Shown: positions 1 to 10,974, numbered from the stretch's first letter. The stretch: 64,000 bases of DNA from Vicia villosa (GCF_029867415.1 NW_026705392.1:1-64000); one strand, 5' to 3'. Notes: generated by a model not told the origin, from the sequence alone. Numbers and translations are program-made.

Positions 1-1
1 C

Positions 2-313
2 GGAGCTGTGATCATTTCCCCCGCAGGAAGTTACACACCGTTCACTGCCAGATTATGCTTCAATTGCACTAACAATATAGCCGAATACGAAGCATGTATT
101 CTGGGTCTTAAAGCTGCAATCGATCTAAGAATCAAATTCCAGGAAGTCTACGGAGACTCGGCCTTGGTAATCTACCAAGTCAAAGGGGAATGGGACACGA
201 AGCACCCGAATCTAATTCCTTACAAAGAATATGTGCTGAGTTTGATTCTTTACTTCGAAGAAATCACTTTTGAACACATCCCACGCGAGGAAAATCAACT
301 AGCTGATGCTTAA
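2..313 (+). pseudogene. Ogre pol: RNase H domain, C-terminal part
   Basis: The frame is open from the window edge and reads as the second half of a retroelement RNase H, which degrades the RNA strand of the RNA-DNA hybrid during reverse transcription. Visible landmarks are NNIAEYEACILGLKAA with the catalytic Glu, GDSALVIYQVKGEW with a catalytic Asp, and the terminal HIPREENQLADA. A TAA at 311-313 follows directly, where the family normally reads on (ADALATMSS). The same frame continues into integrase at 314, so this looks like a point nonsense mutation and not a natural gene end. Confidence 0.85.
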
Positions 314-1684
314 GCTACCATGTCATCCATGTTCAAAGTCAGGTGGGACAACGAGGCGCCTATGATCACCATTTACAGGCAAGATGAACCATCCTATTGC
401 AATGAGATCAATACCGAAGGAACCGAGGAAAAACCATGGTTCCATGAAGTAAAAAGATATCTCGAAGCTCAGGAGCACCCTGAAGGGGCATCCATTAACG
501 ACAGAAAGTTTCTAAGGAGATTTGCTGCCAAATTCTTTCTAAGCAATGGAACCCTATACAAACGCAACCATGACTCGACTTTACTTCGCTGTGTAAACAA
601 GAAGGAAGCAGAACAGATCATGGAAGAAATACACAATGGTGCCTTCGGTACTCATTCCAGTGGACATACAATGGCTAAAAAGATCCTGAGAGCAGGTTAT
701 TACTGGTCTACCATGGAAACAGACTGCCATCATCACTCCCGAACATGTCACAAATGCCAGATATACGCTGACAAAGTACATGTACCTCCAGTTCCATTAA
801 GCGTCCTGACGGCTCCTTGGCCTTTTGCAATGTGGGGTATTGATATGATTGGAGAAATCAAACCTACTGCCTCCAACGGACATCGCTTTATCCTGGTCGC
901 TATTGACTACTTCACAAAGTGGGTAGAAGCAGCTTCATTTGCTTCTGTTACCAAGAATGTGGTGGCCCGGTTCATCAAATACAATCTCATTTGTCGGTAC
1001 GGCATCCCTGAACGGATTATCACGGACAATGGCACAAATCTAAACAACAGAATGATTACTGAACTTTGCACACAGTTCAAGATCAAGCATCATAATTCCT
1101 CTCCATATCGACCAAAGATGAACGGCGCGGTGGAAGCTGCCAACAAGAACATCAAGAAAATCATACAAAAAATGACAGTAACCTACAAAGACTGGCATGA
1201 GATGTTGCCTTTTGCTCTTCATGGTTATCGCACATCTGCGCGTACTTCAACAGGGGCAACTCCATTCTCCTTAGTCTATGGTATGGAGGCAGTTCTTCCA
1301 ATTGAAATTCAGATTCCTTCCCTAAGGATTATGAAAGAAGCCAATCTAGACGAAGACGATTGGATTCAAACACGGTTGGACCAGATAAACTTGATTGATG
1401 AGAAAAGGCTCGCAGCTATTTGTCATGGTCAGCTATACCAAAAGCGTATGATCAAAGCCTTCAACAAAAAAGTCAAAAGTCAAGCATACCAAACTGGTGG
1501 CTTGGTTGTCAAACGCATCATCTTACCACAAGGTGATCCCAGAGGCAAATGGACTCCCACCTTCGAGGGACCATTCATAATCAAGAAAATATTCTCCGGC
1601 GGCGCCATGTTGCTTACCACCATGGATGGCGAGGATTTCCCACATCCTGTGAATGCTGACATAGTCAAAAAATACTTCTCTTAA
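314..1684 (+). pseudogene. Ogre pol: integrase
   Basis: This 454-residue stretch (from the ATG at 320) is the integrase end of pol, in frame with the RNase H upstream. It shows an HHCC zinc-binding module (HNGAFGTHSSGH, then CHKCQIY, about residues 105-150). The rve core follows (about 170-290) with the DDE triad: Asp in WGIDMIGE, Asp in ITDNGTN, Glu in NGAVEAANKN. The C-terminal tail ends near GKWTPTFEGPFI and VNADIVKKYFS. Integrase joins the cDNA to the target. The ATG is probably not a real start, because the protein would be made as part of a polyprotein. The domain itself looks intact; the upstream TAA at 311 would block its translation from pol. Confidence 0.9.
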
Positions 1685-1703
1685 AAAGAAAAAAAACAGC
1701 TCG

Positions 1704-1860
1704 CTAAGTTGAAAACCTGAAAGGGCAACTTAGGCAAAAAAATGAGCGTCTCGGTGGATTGAAAACCCGAAAGGGCGGTCCAGGCAAAAATTAGAGACTA
1801 AACAAATACTATCCCGGTAGGCTGAAAACCTGAAAGGGCAGCCTAGGCAAAAGTTAGGGA
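1704..1860 (+). other. Post-pol hairpin array (three modules)
   Basis: Starting 20 nt after the integrase stop are three successive modules. Each is an outer stem, AAAA, an inner CCY-GAAA-GGG hairpin, the outer stem again, then AGGCAAAA and a TTAG motif. The outer stems differ but stay paired: CTAAGTTG/CAACTTAG (1704-1711/1726-1733), TGGATTG/CGGTCCA (1755-1761/1776-1782, two G-U pairs), TAGGCTG/CAGCCTA (1818-1824/1839-1845). The same architecture recurs in the other two Ogre-type elements here. No function is known to me. Confidence 0.75.
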
Positions 1861-2670
1861 ATGAAGCATACAACTGTGTTCCGTTCAGCTGCTTACTCAC
1901 CATCAAGATTCAACACCTCAAAGACACCGATCAGTCCAATCACTTTCTTCCAACAAGTGAGGGATGAGATGCTCGAAGACAGATTGGCAATAGCAGAGTT
2001 GAAACTTGACTGGGATCATTTTCACATAGCTATTTATCTTCATAAATATTTTCCAAAACTTTCTGACAGTTTCCTACTTCTAGGATTGTTGTCTCCCTGT
2101 GCTAACCAGCCTATCATGGCTCTTTTTCAAAAATCAATGCAGCTTAGGCTCAAAAATCACTATTTTCACCTTTTTCTGTTTTAAATACGTAAGCGTCCCA
2201 ATGATAATTTTGAATGAACATGTGCATTTGAATATGATTGATGTTTACCAGGAAAAACAGGAATAGCATTCAGTAAATGTCCCAATTATCTGGACATCAT
2301 TCCATCAGAAGAAAATCCCCAAGAGAAACACATTTCTCAGCAAATTCCTCAAAAAAGATTTTCTCTTCAAAAGAAGTCTTATCCCCCAGCAGGGTTGTTC
2401 CAGATTACTATCTTCAGAAGGTGTGATCCCCGCACCCGGACTTGGTCAGATAGTGCATCGGAGGATTATGCATCTTCCTCATTCCTATTTGAAAGGGCAT
2501 CAGAACTTCCAGCTACCTTTCATTCTCAAGAGATATTCAAAGATCCTTCAACAGAATACCAGGGTTCTCAAAAGATTTCCCCAGCCGAGGGTACTCAAAC
2601 AAGACAAAAGATCGTCAACGATCACAATATAGTCATATCCAGATGACTGGCGGAAATTTATTTTCCCAAA
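1861..2670 (+). other. Ogre 3' UTR, non-coding part
   Basis: The sequence between the hairpin array and the simple repeats holds short open frames (1861-2184, 2395-2646) that match nothing I recognise and have no support as genes. It is best read as Ogre 3' UTR. Confidence 0.6.
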
Positions 2671-2845
2671 TAAAAGATTGACATCACATTCATACATTCA
2701 CATATTCACACATTCATACATTCACATATTCATACATAACACATTCATACATTCACATATTCATACATCACACATTCATATTCACATTCATACATCATGC
2801 ATCATGCGCATATTCATACGCATATTCATACACAACATCACATGC
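2671..2845 (+). repeat. ATTCAYAC-type simple repeat
   Basis: A run of short units built from ACATTCATAC and ACATTCACAT with irregular spacing. It is strand-biased (almost no G) and lies in the Ogre 3' UTR ahead of the 47-bp minisatellite. Open frames rich in His, Ile and Thr here are by-products of the repeat. Confidence 0.85.
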
Positions 2846-3027
2846 ATATTTCTCCGGGAATATCTCACATTTACATGCATCATAAACATTGCATATCACT
2901 AACTTGATTTTTCAGGTAGACGGATATCGTCAACAAAGATGTTCTCAATCACATGCAGTGTTCACCTGAATTCCATGAACGGTTCTCTCAGATATAATCA
3001 AGCCGAAGATTCATTCTGATCACTTAC

Positions 3028-3545
3028 CAATTCCAAAACGATCTAACGTTGCAGATCTAAAGCGATACCTCAGACGGTTCCAGAACGATCTAACATTGCA
3101 GATCTAAAGCGATACCTCAGACGGTTCCAAAACGATCTAACGTTGCATATCTAAAGCGATACCTCAGACGGTTCCAGAACGATCTAACATTGCAGATCTA
3201 AAGCGATACCTCAGACGGTTCCAAAACGATCTAACGTTGCAGATCTAAAGCGATACCTCAGACGGTTCCAAAACGATCTAACGTTGCAGATCTAAAGCGA
3301 TACCTCAGACGGTTCCAGAACGATCTAACATTGCAGATCTAAAGCGATACCTCAGACGGTTCCAAAACGATCTAACGTTGCAGATCTAAAGCGATACCTC
3401 AGACGGTTCCAGAACGATCTAACATTGCAGATCTAAAGCGATACCTCAGACGGTTCCAGAACGATCTAACATTGCAGATCTAAAGCGATACCTCAGACGG
3501 TTCCAGAACGATCTAACATTGCAGATCTAAAGCTGATACCTCAAA
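3028..3545 (+). repeat. 47-bp minisatellite, 11 units, in Ogre 3' UTR
   Basis: The marker GATCTAAC recurs at 3040 and every 47 bases until 3510, giving 11 units. Units alternate between a version with AACGTTGCAG and one with AACATTGCAG. Decayed copies continue to about 3660. Tandem arrays in the region between pol and the 3' LTR of Ogre elements are described in legumes as seeds of satellite DNA. Confidence 0.93.
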
Positions 3546-3925
3546 CGGTTCCACAATGATCAACTTTCAAAATCTGAAGCAGAAAAAAACTTTGGACAAG
3601 TTCCGTAACGATTATCTTCCAAGACTTAAAGCGGTAACCTTGGACGGTTCCGAAACAGTCAACACAAAGACTTTCAAATCCTTCATCAAGATATAATCAA
3701 TGGATTCATTCTGATGAACAGACCATCAACACATATTCCAGGTGGCATCTGAAAGCCCATCTCAGGTAATGATCCAATCTGCCAACAACATTTCGCAGAC
3801 GACATTCAAATGCAACTTCCAACATCTCTTCTGATCAAGGTAAGTGCAAATTTTCAGGGCATCTAAATATTCAATCATCTTCTACCTTCAGATTTCAGAC
3901 AATCTCTTCAGGTTTAAGAAGATTG

Positions 3926-3937
3926 AATAGGGGCAAC
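3926..3937 (+). other. Polypurine tract of the Ogre element
   Basis: AATAGGGGCAAC lies directly before the LTR start TGTTATACCCC. The same tract type (AGGGGCARC) precedes the LTR starts at 24815 and, on the minus strand, 45983. It primes plus-strand DNA synthesis. Confidence 0.85.
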
Positions 3938-4450
3938 TGTTATACCCCAAAATTTGCCCACATATTTTTCAAGAAAACTCCAATCTGAAAATTAAAAGTC
4001 TCATATAATTATGGATTATTTCAACAAATATCCTAACATATGAAACACTTAGTTTTTAGAATTTTTCTTATACAGTAAATTGGCCTGCAGTTGAATTTAT
4101 TCTTACGCAAACGCCAAATACTGTTTATTACTTCACACATGCTATTTATTTATTTACAGATAAATAGTACTGACACAATTGGTACAGAGTTAAATCTTTT
4201 TTGCAGGCGCAGAATCAGGAAACTCAGACTGTACTGGTAACAAGTAGATTATTATTATCTTTTGTTTCCCACTAGTTTTTGTACTATATTCCATTATTTT
4301 CAAAAATCTTTTCAAATCTCTTTTTCAAAAATCAAATCTCTCTTTTTCCCAACACTATCATCCACTTTCTTTCAAATCTTACTTCCACTCAAATTTTCCT
4401 TTTGTACGGAATCACATCATTCCCCAACGTCTCTTTCCTTCTTTCCATTC

Positions 4451-4458
4451 TATAAATA
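4451..4458 (+). promoter_or_regulatory. TATA box ahead of the small LTR ORF
   Basis: TATAAATA, followed by a pyrimidine-rich leader and an ATG 101 bases after the box. Both features fit a plant core promoter. It could be a second LTR promoter or that of a captured gene. Confidence 0.5.
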
Positions 4459-4551
4459 CCTCTCATTTTCTTCCATAAAATCTCACATCAAATTCCAACT
4501 CATCTTTCAAATTCCTACCTCATATCTGTTTTCTCTTCTTCCCTGACAAGA

Positions 4552-4719
4552 ATGGCAAAGTGGATAGAGACACTGTTTCTTACAGTCATCACCATTGCTA
4601 CGGTGATCATGACTTTCTTCTGCCTGCATAGTCCTGAAGAGTGTGGACCTGCAATGGTTGCACTCCCAATCATCTACATGTTATTGTTCATAGCATGGGT
4701 CATTAACCGTCATTCTTAA
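4552..4719 (+). CDS. 55-aa putative two-helix membrane peptide inside Ogre LTR
   Basis: The ATG lies in a good plant context (A at -3, G at +4). The frame encodes 55 residues starting MAKWIETLFLTVITIATV and ends at TAA 4717-4719. Two hydrophobic segments (about residues 8-26 and 35-50) flank a short loop HSPEECGP, which predicts a hairpin of two membrane helices. Upstream are a TATA box and a CT-rich leader. Downstream at about 4990 is an AATAAA signal, with an A-run at about 5026-5039. I do not recognise the protein. The layout resembles a small transcription unit, or a retrocopy with a poly(A) tail, inside the LTR. Chance origin cannot be excluded. Confidence 0.45.
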   Translation: MAKWIETLFLTVITIATVIMTFFCLHSPEECGPAMVALPIIYMLLFIAWVINRHS

Positions 4720-6338
4720 AATTTGCCGTATTTCTTATTTCTTAAATGTACCGTTTATTCGTCGTACTGTTCAATATAGTATGTGATATTTGTACTGTCA
4801 GTATTAAATGTTGTACTATTTGTCATAATATTGCTTAATTACTAAGATAATATTTTGCGTGTTTTCTGCCAGTCAAATATTCCTATTTCTGTGCATTAAA
4901 TGATTTTCAGGGTTATTATCGGTAATTTTGCCCGCATACCGTAAATATTAGTTATTTATTATGTCTATGTTTTTTTTAACAAGTCATGTAAATAAACTTT
5001 CATTTTTCACATAAAACAAAAACAACAAAAAAAAAAAAAGAAAATTAACTTTGACTGTTGATTTTTCACTCTAACTGCTACGTCAATACCTGAACAGTCA
5101 GTTGACAGCCAAACTGCTGGCAATACAATTCTCAGTGTTTTGTACCATCAATCAAATCAATCTTTCACAATTCAAAATTCCAAGATTTTTGTTCTAGAAG
5201 TCTTCTGAATATCACGCGATTAGCAGAGACTCAACACTGCACAAAAATCAGGTACGCTTAACTGTCTCCTACACAAACAGTCCCTAATCAGGGTTTTTCT
5301 TGTTTTTACAGGAGCAACAAGTTTTTGAGAGCTCAAATGGATTTCATACACATCCATATATCTCAAAGTACCATCATACAAATTTTCAAACTTCAATTCA
5401 CTCAGACGCACCGTCAGCAGCTCAAACAGTCAACAGACGACCCGTTTGACCAAAAAAGTCAACAGACAGTCAAAAATGAAATTTTTTGTCAAAGTCCATA
5501 TTTTGTCAAAGGATTCATCATTTGATCATTGGATGATCATAATTCATCAAGGAAAGATCAAAAATCAACAAAACTCTAAGATTCAAAATTAGGATTTTTG
5601 CCTGAAAAGTCAACTCAACTTTGACTGATCATAACTCTCTCATCCTTCATCCAAAAAATTCAAACCAAAGCTCATCTTGAAGGAAATTCAATTATCTTTC
5701 AAATGCCATTGATCCCATGGTCATTGGATTCACCATTTGAAAAATATGACCAAAGACATTACAGGTCATTTTCAAAGTCAACAAAAAGACACTTTTTTCA
5801 AAAGGACACACAAGGAGTTTCAAAAATCATTTTGACATGAGACCAAAGGAATTGGTTAGAGGACTCTTTGAGGTTTCCAAAAAGTGCAAGATCTCCTTCA
5901 TATGACAAAAATTGAAGGATTTACACCTTGTTGAAGTTGGCTAAATTTTGGGAAAATACATGAAATCAACATTGCTCAAAAATGTATTTTTTCCAAATGG
6001 GGCCAAGTTTTCAGCATTCAAACATCATTTCCATGATGTTATGGGCCTCCCACGACCAAGACTAAGCCCATACCTTTTTTTATCCATTTTTGCATGATTT
6101 TATCTTATTTTAAGATTAAAATTAAAAGGAAAATGCATGGATAATGGTTAGCTTACAAATCAAGCATGACTCACCTCAAAGAATCTTCATCTTTCTGCAG
6201 AGAATTGAAGGGCAAGGCAGGTGCATTGAAGGCAAGATGACTTGGTCAAGAATTCAAGGTTTTTAATATTAAAAAACCAAAGTTTCAACAAAGGCAACTA
6301 AAGACACTTCTTAGCTTCAATTGTAAGCACTCAATGCT

Positions 6339-6346
6339 TATAAATA
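6339..6346 (+). promoter_or_regulatory. TATA box, likely LTR promoter
   Basis: TATAAATA about 2.4 kb into the LTR, downstream of the block shared with the 9800 LTR. It occupies a similar relative place to the TATATATA at 10975 in that LTR, so it is the better candidate for the genomic RNA start. Confidence 0.55.
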
Positions 6347-8392
6347 AGCTATCATAGTTCAGTAACAAAAAAGAGGCGAGTTCAGAAGCATACATAAGCT
6401 CATAACACTTGTAATCAGTTGAAAAAAAATTCAAAGAAAACTCAAATTCGAATTTGTAATTTCAGTCCATTTCAATACAAACTAAGCATTCATACACCTT
6501 CCTTGAACATCACTGAAACTATCCCAATCAGTTACAAGCCTTGAAGCTCACTGAATCGAGCTATACAGGTCCAAATTTGTTCAAACTAAAATCAATTCGT
6601 ATCTGGTTATTTACACATGTTTAACAAGATGTAGACATACTATTAAGTTTGGTTTGAGGTGTAGATCATTTCTGGAAACTTAATTGAAGTTTGGACACGT
6701 ATAAACGAAACTACCATTTTAGGGTTCATAGCTTCAAAATTAGGGCTTTCCAAATTAGGCAAAATTAGAGGTTCTAAATAGCACCATTAGATTCGTATGG
6801 ACAAAACGAGTTGAATGGTACCATCGCGCCAAACTTATGTGCTTGTTTACCCCTATTCGCTATTTTGCAGGTTTGAGGTTCATCAATTACAGCGCATGTT
6901 TCATAAAAGCGCTGTAAAAACCCCTGGCTGAAGGTTGAAGACGATGAGGTGTCTCCCCCTCATTGGTTCAGCAGCACGCGTGTTTTTAAATTTTCCTCTA
7001 ATCCTGTGCTTTGCAGGTGCAGCGTGTCCCATGAGCCTCAATTTCTGGACCACTTGATTTCATTTAATGAGTCATCCAACGCTCCAGATCACGCGTGCAC
7101 ATTATACTCCCTCATAAATTTCCACACAGGATCAGTATCCTTTTATTTTCTATTTTATTTTCTATTTTATTTTAATTTCTTTACAAAATTAATTAAAAAT
7201 AGTTTTAAAAATCCAAAAAATACACAAAAAATATTTTTAGACTTCTAAAATAATATATTATTTTCAAAAATAAAAATATTTTATTTTTCTTTAAAATTTC
7301 AATATTTTGCATAATTAATTAGTATATATTTATATATTTGCTTTTTAATTATTCTAACCAATCAAAAAATCATAAAAAATTTGTTCTTTATATAAAATAT
7401 TGTTTATATATTATAAACTAATTTTGTACATATTTTGAATAATTTTATCTTTAAGTTTTAATTATTTGTATAATTATTTACATAATTATGTTTTAATTAA
7501 CTTAAATCAATTTCAAAAATTCCAAAAAAATTAGTTTTGTTTTAAAATTAATTGACAAATATTGTGCACATATTTTAAACTTAATTTCTAGGTTTAAATC
7601 TATTTTCATCTTTTTCTTCATTTTAATTTAATTAATTATGCATTAATTATAATTAAAATCAATCATAAAAAATCCAAAAAACATGCCTTTTATTTTTCTT
7701 GCAATTTAAAATTCCTAGATAAATGTATAGGATGTCAAATTCATGTAAATAGGCTAGTTTACATTTCCTGCACAATCGATGTAATAGCGTAGATTTACTT
7801 TCCGCACTTTACATTTCCGCATTTTAATTTCCTGCACATATAAACTGCGTGTATGTCAAAGATAAAATTGAACTGTTAGATCACTAACTTCAAAGATAAA
7901 ATATCTGAATCCAATCACAATCACACTTGCACCTCTTAAGGTAAATCCCTTCTCATTCTTTTCAAAATCAAAGTCAAAATTCCACTGTTTTGAGTACAAA
8001 ATCGAACCTTGCGTTTGTATCCGGTGAAAAGATAGATTTTTAAAGGAAATAGGATAAAGACCTTACAACTCAGGGTAGACCTCCTAGTTTGCTTGCTCAA
8101 ATCAAAACAAACAAAATTCTCATACACTGTTGTTTTTCAAAACAAAACTTTCCAAAAAGACAATACTTTGTATACATCCAGACACGGATTATTACAAAGT
8201 TAACATTCTTTTCAAAACATCTTTCGAAAGATAAACAAGCATTTTGTATACATCCACACACGGATCATTACAAAATTCAAATTACAAAGGTATTTGAAAC
8301 CACATATGAGCAATTTCAGAGCAATTGAAAAGTGATCGAAAAACAAGTGAGCTAAGCAAACTTAAGAGCCCATGGATAACCATGGATACAAA

Positions 8393-8516
8393 GGGTGCTA
8401 ACACCTTCCCTTTGTATAACCTACCCCCTTACCCAGAATTTCTTAAAGGTCTTTTTTCTGTTTCTTTTATAAACCTTTCCTTAATTGGATAAAATAAAAG
8501 GTCGGTGGCGACTCTG
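8393..8516 (+). promoter_or_regulatory. Conserved Ogre U5 block with palindrome and PBS-like half-site
   Basis: Contains GGGTGCTAACACCTTCCC (8393-8410) within a larger dyad of ACAAAGGG and CCCTTTGT, and TGGCGACTCTG (8506-8516), a copy of the 5' half of the Ogre PBS. The same two motifs occur at 13340/13449, 58173/58282, and on the minus strand at 50941/50827 and 62873/62758. Confidence 0.75.
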
Positions 8517-8578
8517 TGAATTTTCAAAAATGCGAAAGCATTAAGCGATAAAAAAGAGTCAGTTCACGTATCTCTACA

Positions 8579-9571
8579 GAACAGAGGTATGGCCCGGGAT
8601 TAAAAAAATCGGAGGTCCACACTAACCATACCATTTGTGGGTAGGTAGTCCTATCTATTGGACGTGTTTAAGAGACATCGAAGGGTCATCAATGGTCGTT
8701 GAAGGCAACATGATAGAGGTACCTTTAGCAAATTCGAAGGGATAAATCATCTTTTTCGTAGGCAGCAATCATGGGTCAAGATCTTGTATTCATAGGCAAT
8801 CAAACGTCCCTCATTTTTTCATTGAGGGACGTTTGCTATAGGTACCTCTATATTCGAGGGACACGACCATTATTCGTAAGGCAACCAAGAGGGGCGTACC
8901 CTAGAGGTGAGTGTGTGCTAGTGTATTATGTTCGAGTATTTTATCTTTTAGTGGTTAGTGATCTAAGTCAAAATTTTAAGTTCTTTCACACCCTAATTTA
9001 CTAACACACACAGGCATACAATTAATACAGTGCAGGAAAATAAAAGCAGAAAAGTAAAGATCCTAACTATTACAGGGCTTCGGGGAGGGGGATTACAAAT
9101 TTAACAAACGGGGATAAAAATTATTACAAACCCCAAATAGAAAATAAAATATATAAGCATTAGGTGTAATTTGCGAATATCCATAAAATAGTCCAATTGT
9201 TCAAAGGCGGTAGTACCTTGCAAACAAAACAAAGAGTTAGTAATAAAACACCAAAATAATGTATGAGAAAATGGTAAAAATACAAATATAGATTAAAATT
9301 ACCGAAAGAATCTAAATAATGATCATATTAAATTCGAATTAAGAGAAATTTGATTGGTTGAGTGAATTTTAACTTAAAAAGAAAATGTTTTTGTCTTTTT
9401 AATTTATTAGTTAATCAAATAGTAATTTATGTACATGTGATTTTATTTACAAGACTTAAATACATATTTTGGATTTTTGTTAAACTAATAAAAAATAATT
9501 AAAAAGAACATATTTTTAGCATTTTATGCATGGACTAATTAAAGTAGATTAATTCACATAATAATAGTAAT
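8579..9571. other. Unassigned sequence between Ogre and the LINE target site
   Basis: No coding frame here has recognisable content. The region holds the fold-back at 8713-8851 and then AT-rich DNA. It may be the flank into which the LINE inserted, or remains of another old element. Confidence 0.5.
8713..8851. repeat. Imperfect fold-back (inverted repeat)
   Basis: The right arm 8823-8851 is continuous. Its complement is present in two pieces on the left: 8713-8732 (starting ATAGAGGTACCT, one mismatch) and 8801-8813 (CAAACGTCCCTCA, perfect). The pieces are separated by 68 bases. The inner pair 8801-8813/8823-8835 forms a 13-bp stem with a 9-base loop. Confidence 0.8.
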
Positions 9572-9586
9572 AAAACATGAAGAGAA
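9572..9586 (+). repeat. LINE target-site duplication, left copy
   Basis: AAAACATGAAGAGAA, repeated at 58814-58828 directly after the LINE poly(A). The A-run makes the exact edge ambiguous by up to four bases. Confidence 0.9.
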
Positions 9587-9799
9587 TCCTATGGTGGCCG
9601 GAAGGGTAGCGGTTATGATGGATATCTTGTGGAAAAATCGTAATAATATGGTTTGGAATAATGAAAGCGAGGGTTATTCTATTCTTGGTTCTCACGCTCT
9701 TTGTGTTTGGCAGGATTGGTTTAAGGCTCAGATTAATATTAGCCATGAGCATATTCCTCCTATGTCGGTTAGATGGAATCCCCCGGTGGAAGGGAGTAT
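9587..9799 (+). pseudogene. LINE ORF2 C-terminal fragment, left part
   Basis: The 5'-truncated LINE starts here. The frame reads MVAGRVAVMMDILWKNRNN (9591 on), typical of the linker before the C-terminal RNase H of plant L1 elements, and continues to RWNPPVEGS at 9797. It is cut by the LTR element at 9800 and resumes at 58342 in the same codon phase, with the last five bases (AGTAT) duplicated. The truncated 5' end is normal for target-primed reverse transcription. Confidence 0.88.
9795..9799 (+). repeat. Target duplication AGTAT of the 48.5-kb Ogre-like element, left
   Basis: AGTAT precedes the LTR start and is repeated at 58337-58341 after the LTR end. Removing the element and one copy gives an uninterrupted LINE frame. 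Confidence 0.95.
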
Positions 9800-10974
9800 T
9801 GTCATACCCCAAAATTTGCCCATACAATTTCTCTTATACAAATTCAAATCAATACATAAAGCTCCAAGACACATTCTCCTATACAAGGCTCAGAAACTAG
9901 GGTTTGGTTTGTTCAAAGGAAAATCAATAAATCAATGGCTCCAAGACATCCCATATGGCTCAAAGTATCTCACATTACCTCTATGACAAGTATCAAGTCT
10001 CAGCTTAAAAGATTGATCACTCAAATATTCAAAAAGTCAACAGTCGACTAGGTTGACCTAAAAGTCAACTGTGGGCAAAGTAAAGTCAAAACTCCTGATT
10101 TTTTGTCAAGATCTTAATATTGAAGTATCATTCACCATTTGATCAAGTATTGATCATGGTTCATCAAGGAACGATCAAAAATCAACAATTCAAAGAGTTT
10201 CTAAATTAGGGTTTGTATAGGAGAAAGTCAACTGAACTTTGACCAGCCATAACTCTCACATGGAACATCATAAATTTTCCATCCAAAGCTTATTTTGAAG
10301 GAAATTTGATTCTCTACAATTTTGTCTCTCACATGCCAAGTCTAAAAATGCTTCATTTGATAGATATGGACCAAAACATTATAGGTCCTTTTCAAAAGTC
10401 AACAAAAAGACACTTTTTTCAAAAGAACACACAAGGAGCATGAAAAATCATTTTGATATGAGACCAAATACAATGGTTAGAGGACTCACTAAGGTTTCTA
10501 AAAAGTCTTAGAAAACTTCCATACCTCAAAAATTGAGGGAGATATGCTCTGTCAAAGTTGGATCATTTTGGAGGGAAAATGTGAAGAAAACTTGAAACTT
10601 TTTGCAAATGGGCCCATATTTTTGAGATCCAAACTTCTTCCTTATGATATTAGGAGCCCATAAATCATTGGCCACGAATTTATTTGGTTTAAATTAATTT
10701 TATAGAATTTTTTATTCATTAAAAGTTCAATAAAATTAAAGAAAATCAAAAAGATTTGAAAGAAATTTGTTTGGTATCAAATCCAATCTATATTTACTCC
10801 AAAACTCAATCAAATTTCGTGCACATGGTAAATGGAGAGAGATTGGATCATTCAAGGCCAAAATTAGAAAGAATATAAATCAAATTTCAATCAAATTTGC
10901 ATTTTTTCCAATCAATCTTTTCCTCACAAATTAGTCCATTCTTTCCTTAAACTTTTAACCTAATTTGGTCCTCA

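Larger units (their letters stand above)
1..8578 (+). mobile_element. Ogre (Ty3/gypsy, Tat lineage) retrotransposon, 3' half
   Basis: The window opens inside the pol region of an Ogre-type element. In order it contains the rest of RNase H, integrase, about 2.25 kb of 3' UTR with a hairpin array and a minisatellite, a polypurine tract and a 4.6-kb 3' LTR. Lineage is inferred from the integrase sequence type, the very long LTR beginning TGTTATACCCC, and the repeat-rich 3' UTR known from pea and vetch Ogre elements. The 5' half lies outside the window. One nonsense codon separates RNase H from integrase, so this copy is not autonomous. Confidence 0.87.
3938..8578 (+). repeat. Ogre 3' LTR
   Basis: The LTR starts with TGTTATACCCC right after the PPT and ends with TCTCTACA, the position equivalent to the LTR end at 13503. 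It is about 4.64 kb long. It holds TATA boxes at 4451 and 6339, a 55-codon ORF, a very AT-rich stretch (about 7140-7690), and the conserved U5 block (8393-8516). From about 5480 on it aligns with the LTR at 9800 (starting near its 10085). The first 1.5 kb is largely different, so this family carries its own U3 segment. Confidence 0.82.

Noticed and set aside
5026..5039. Poly(A) run as proof of a retrocopy containing the 55-codon ORF
   Set aside because: No matching target duplication could be found around about 4260 and 5040, so the retrocopy idea stays unproven.
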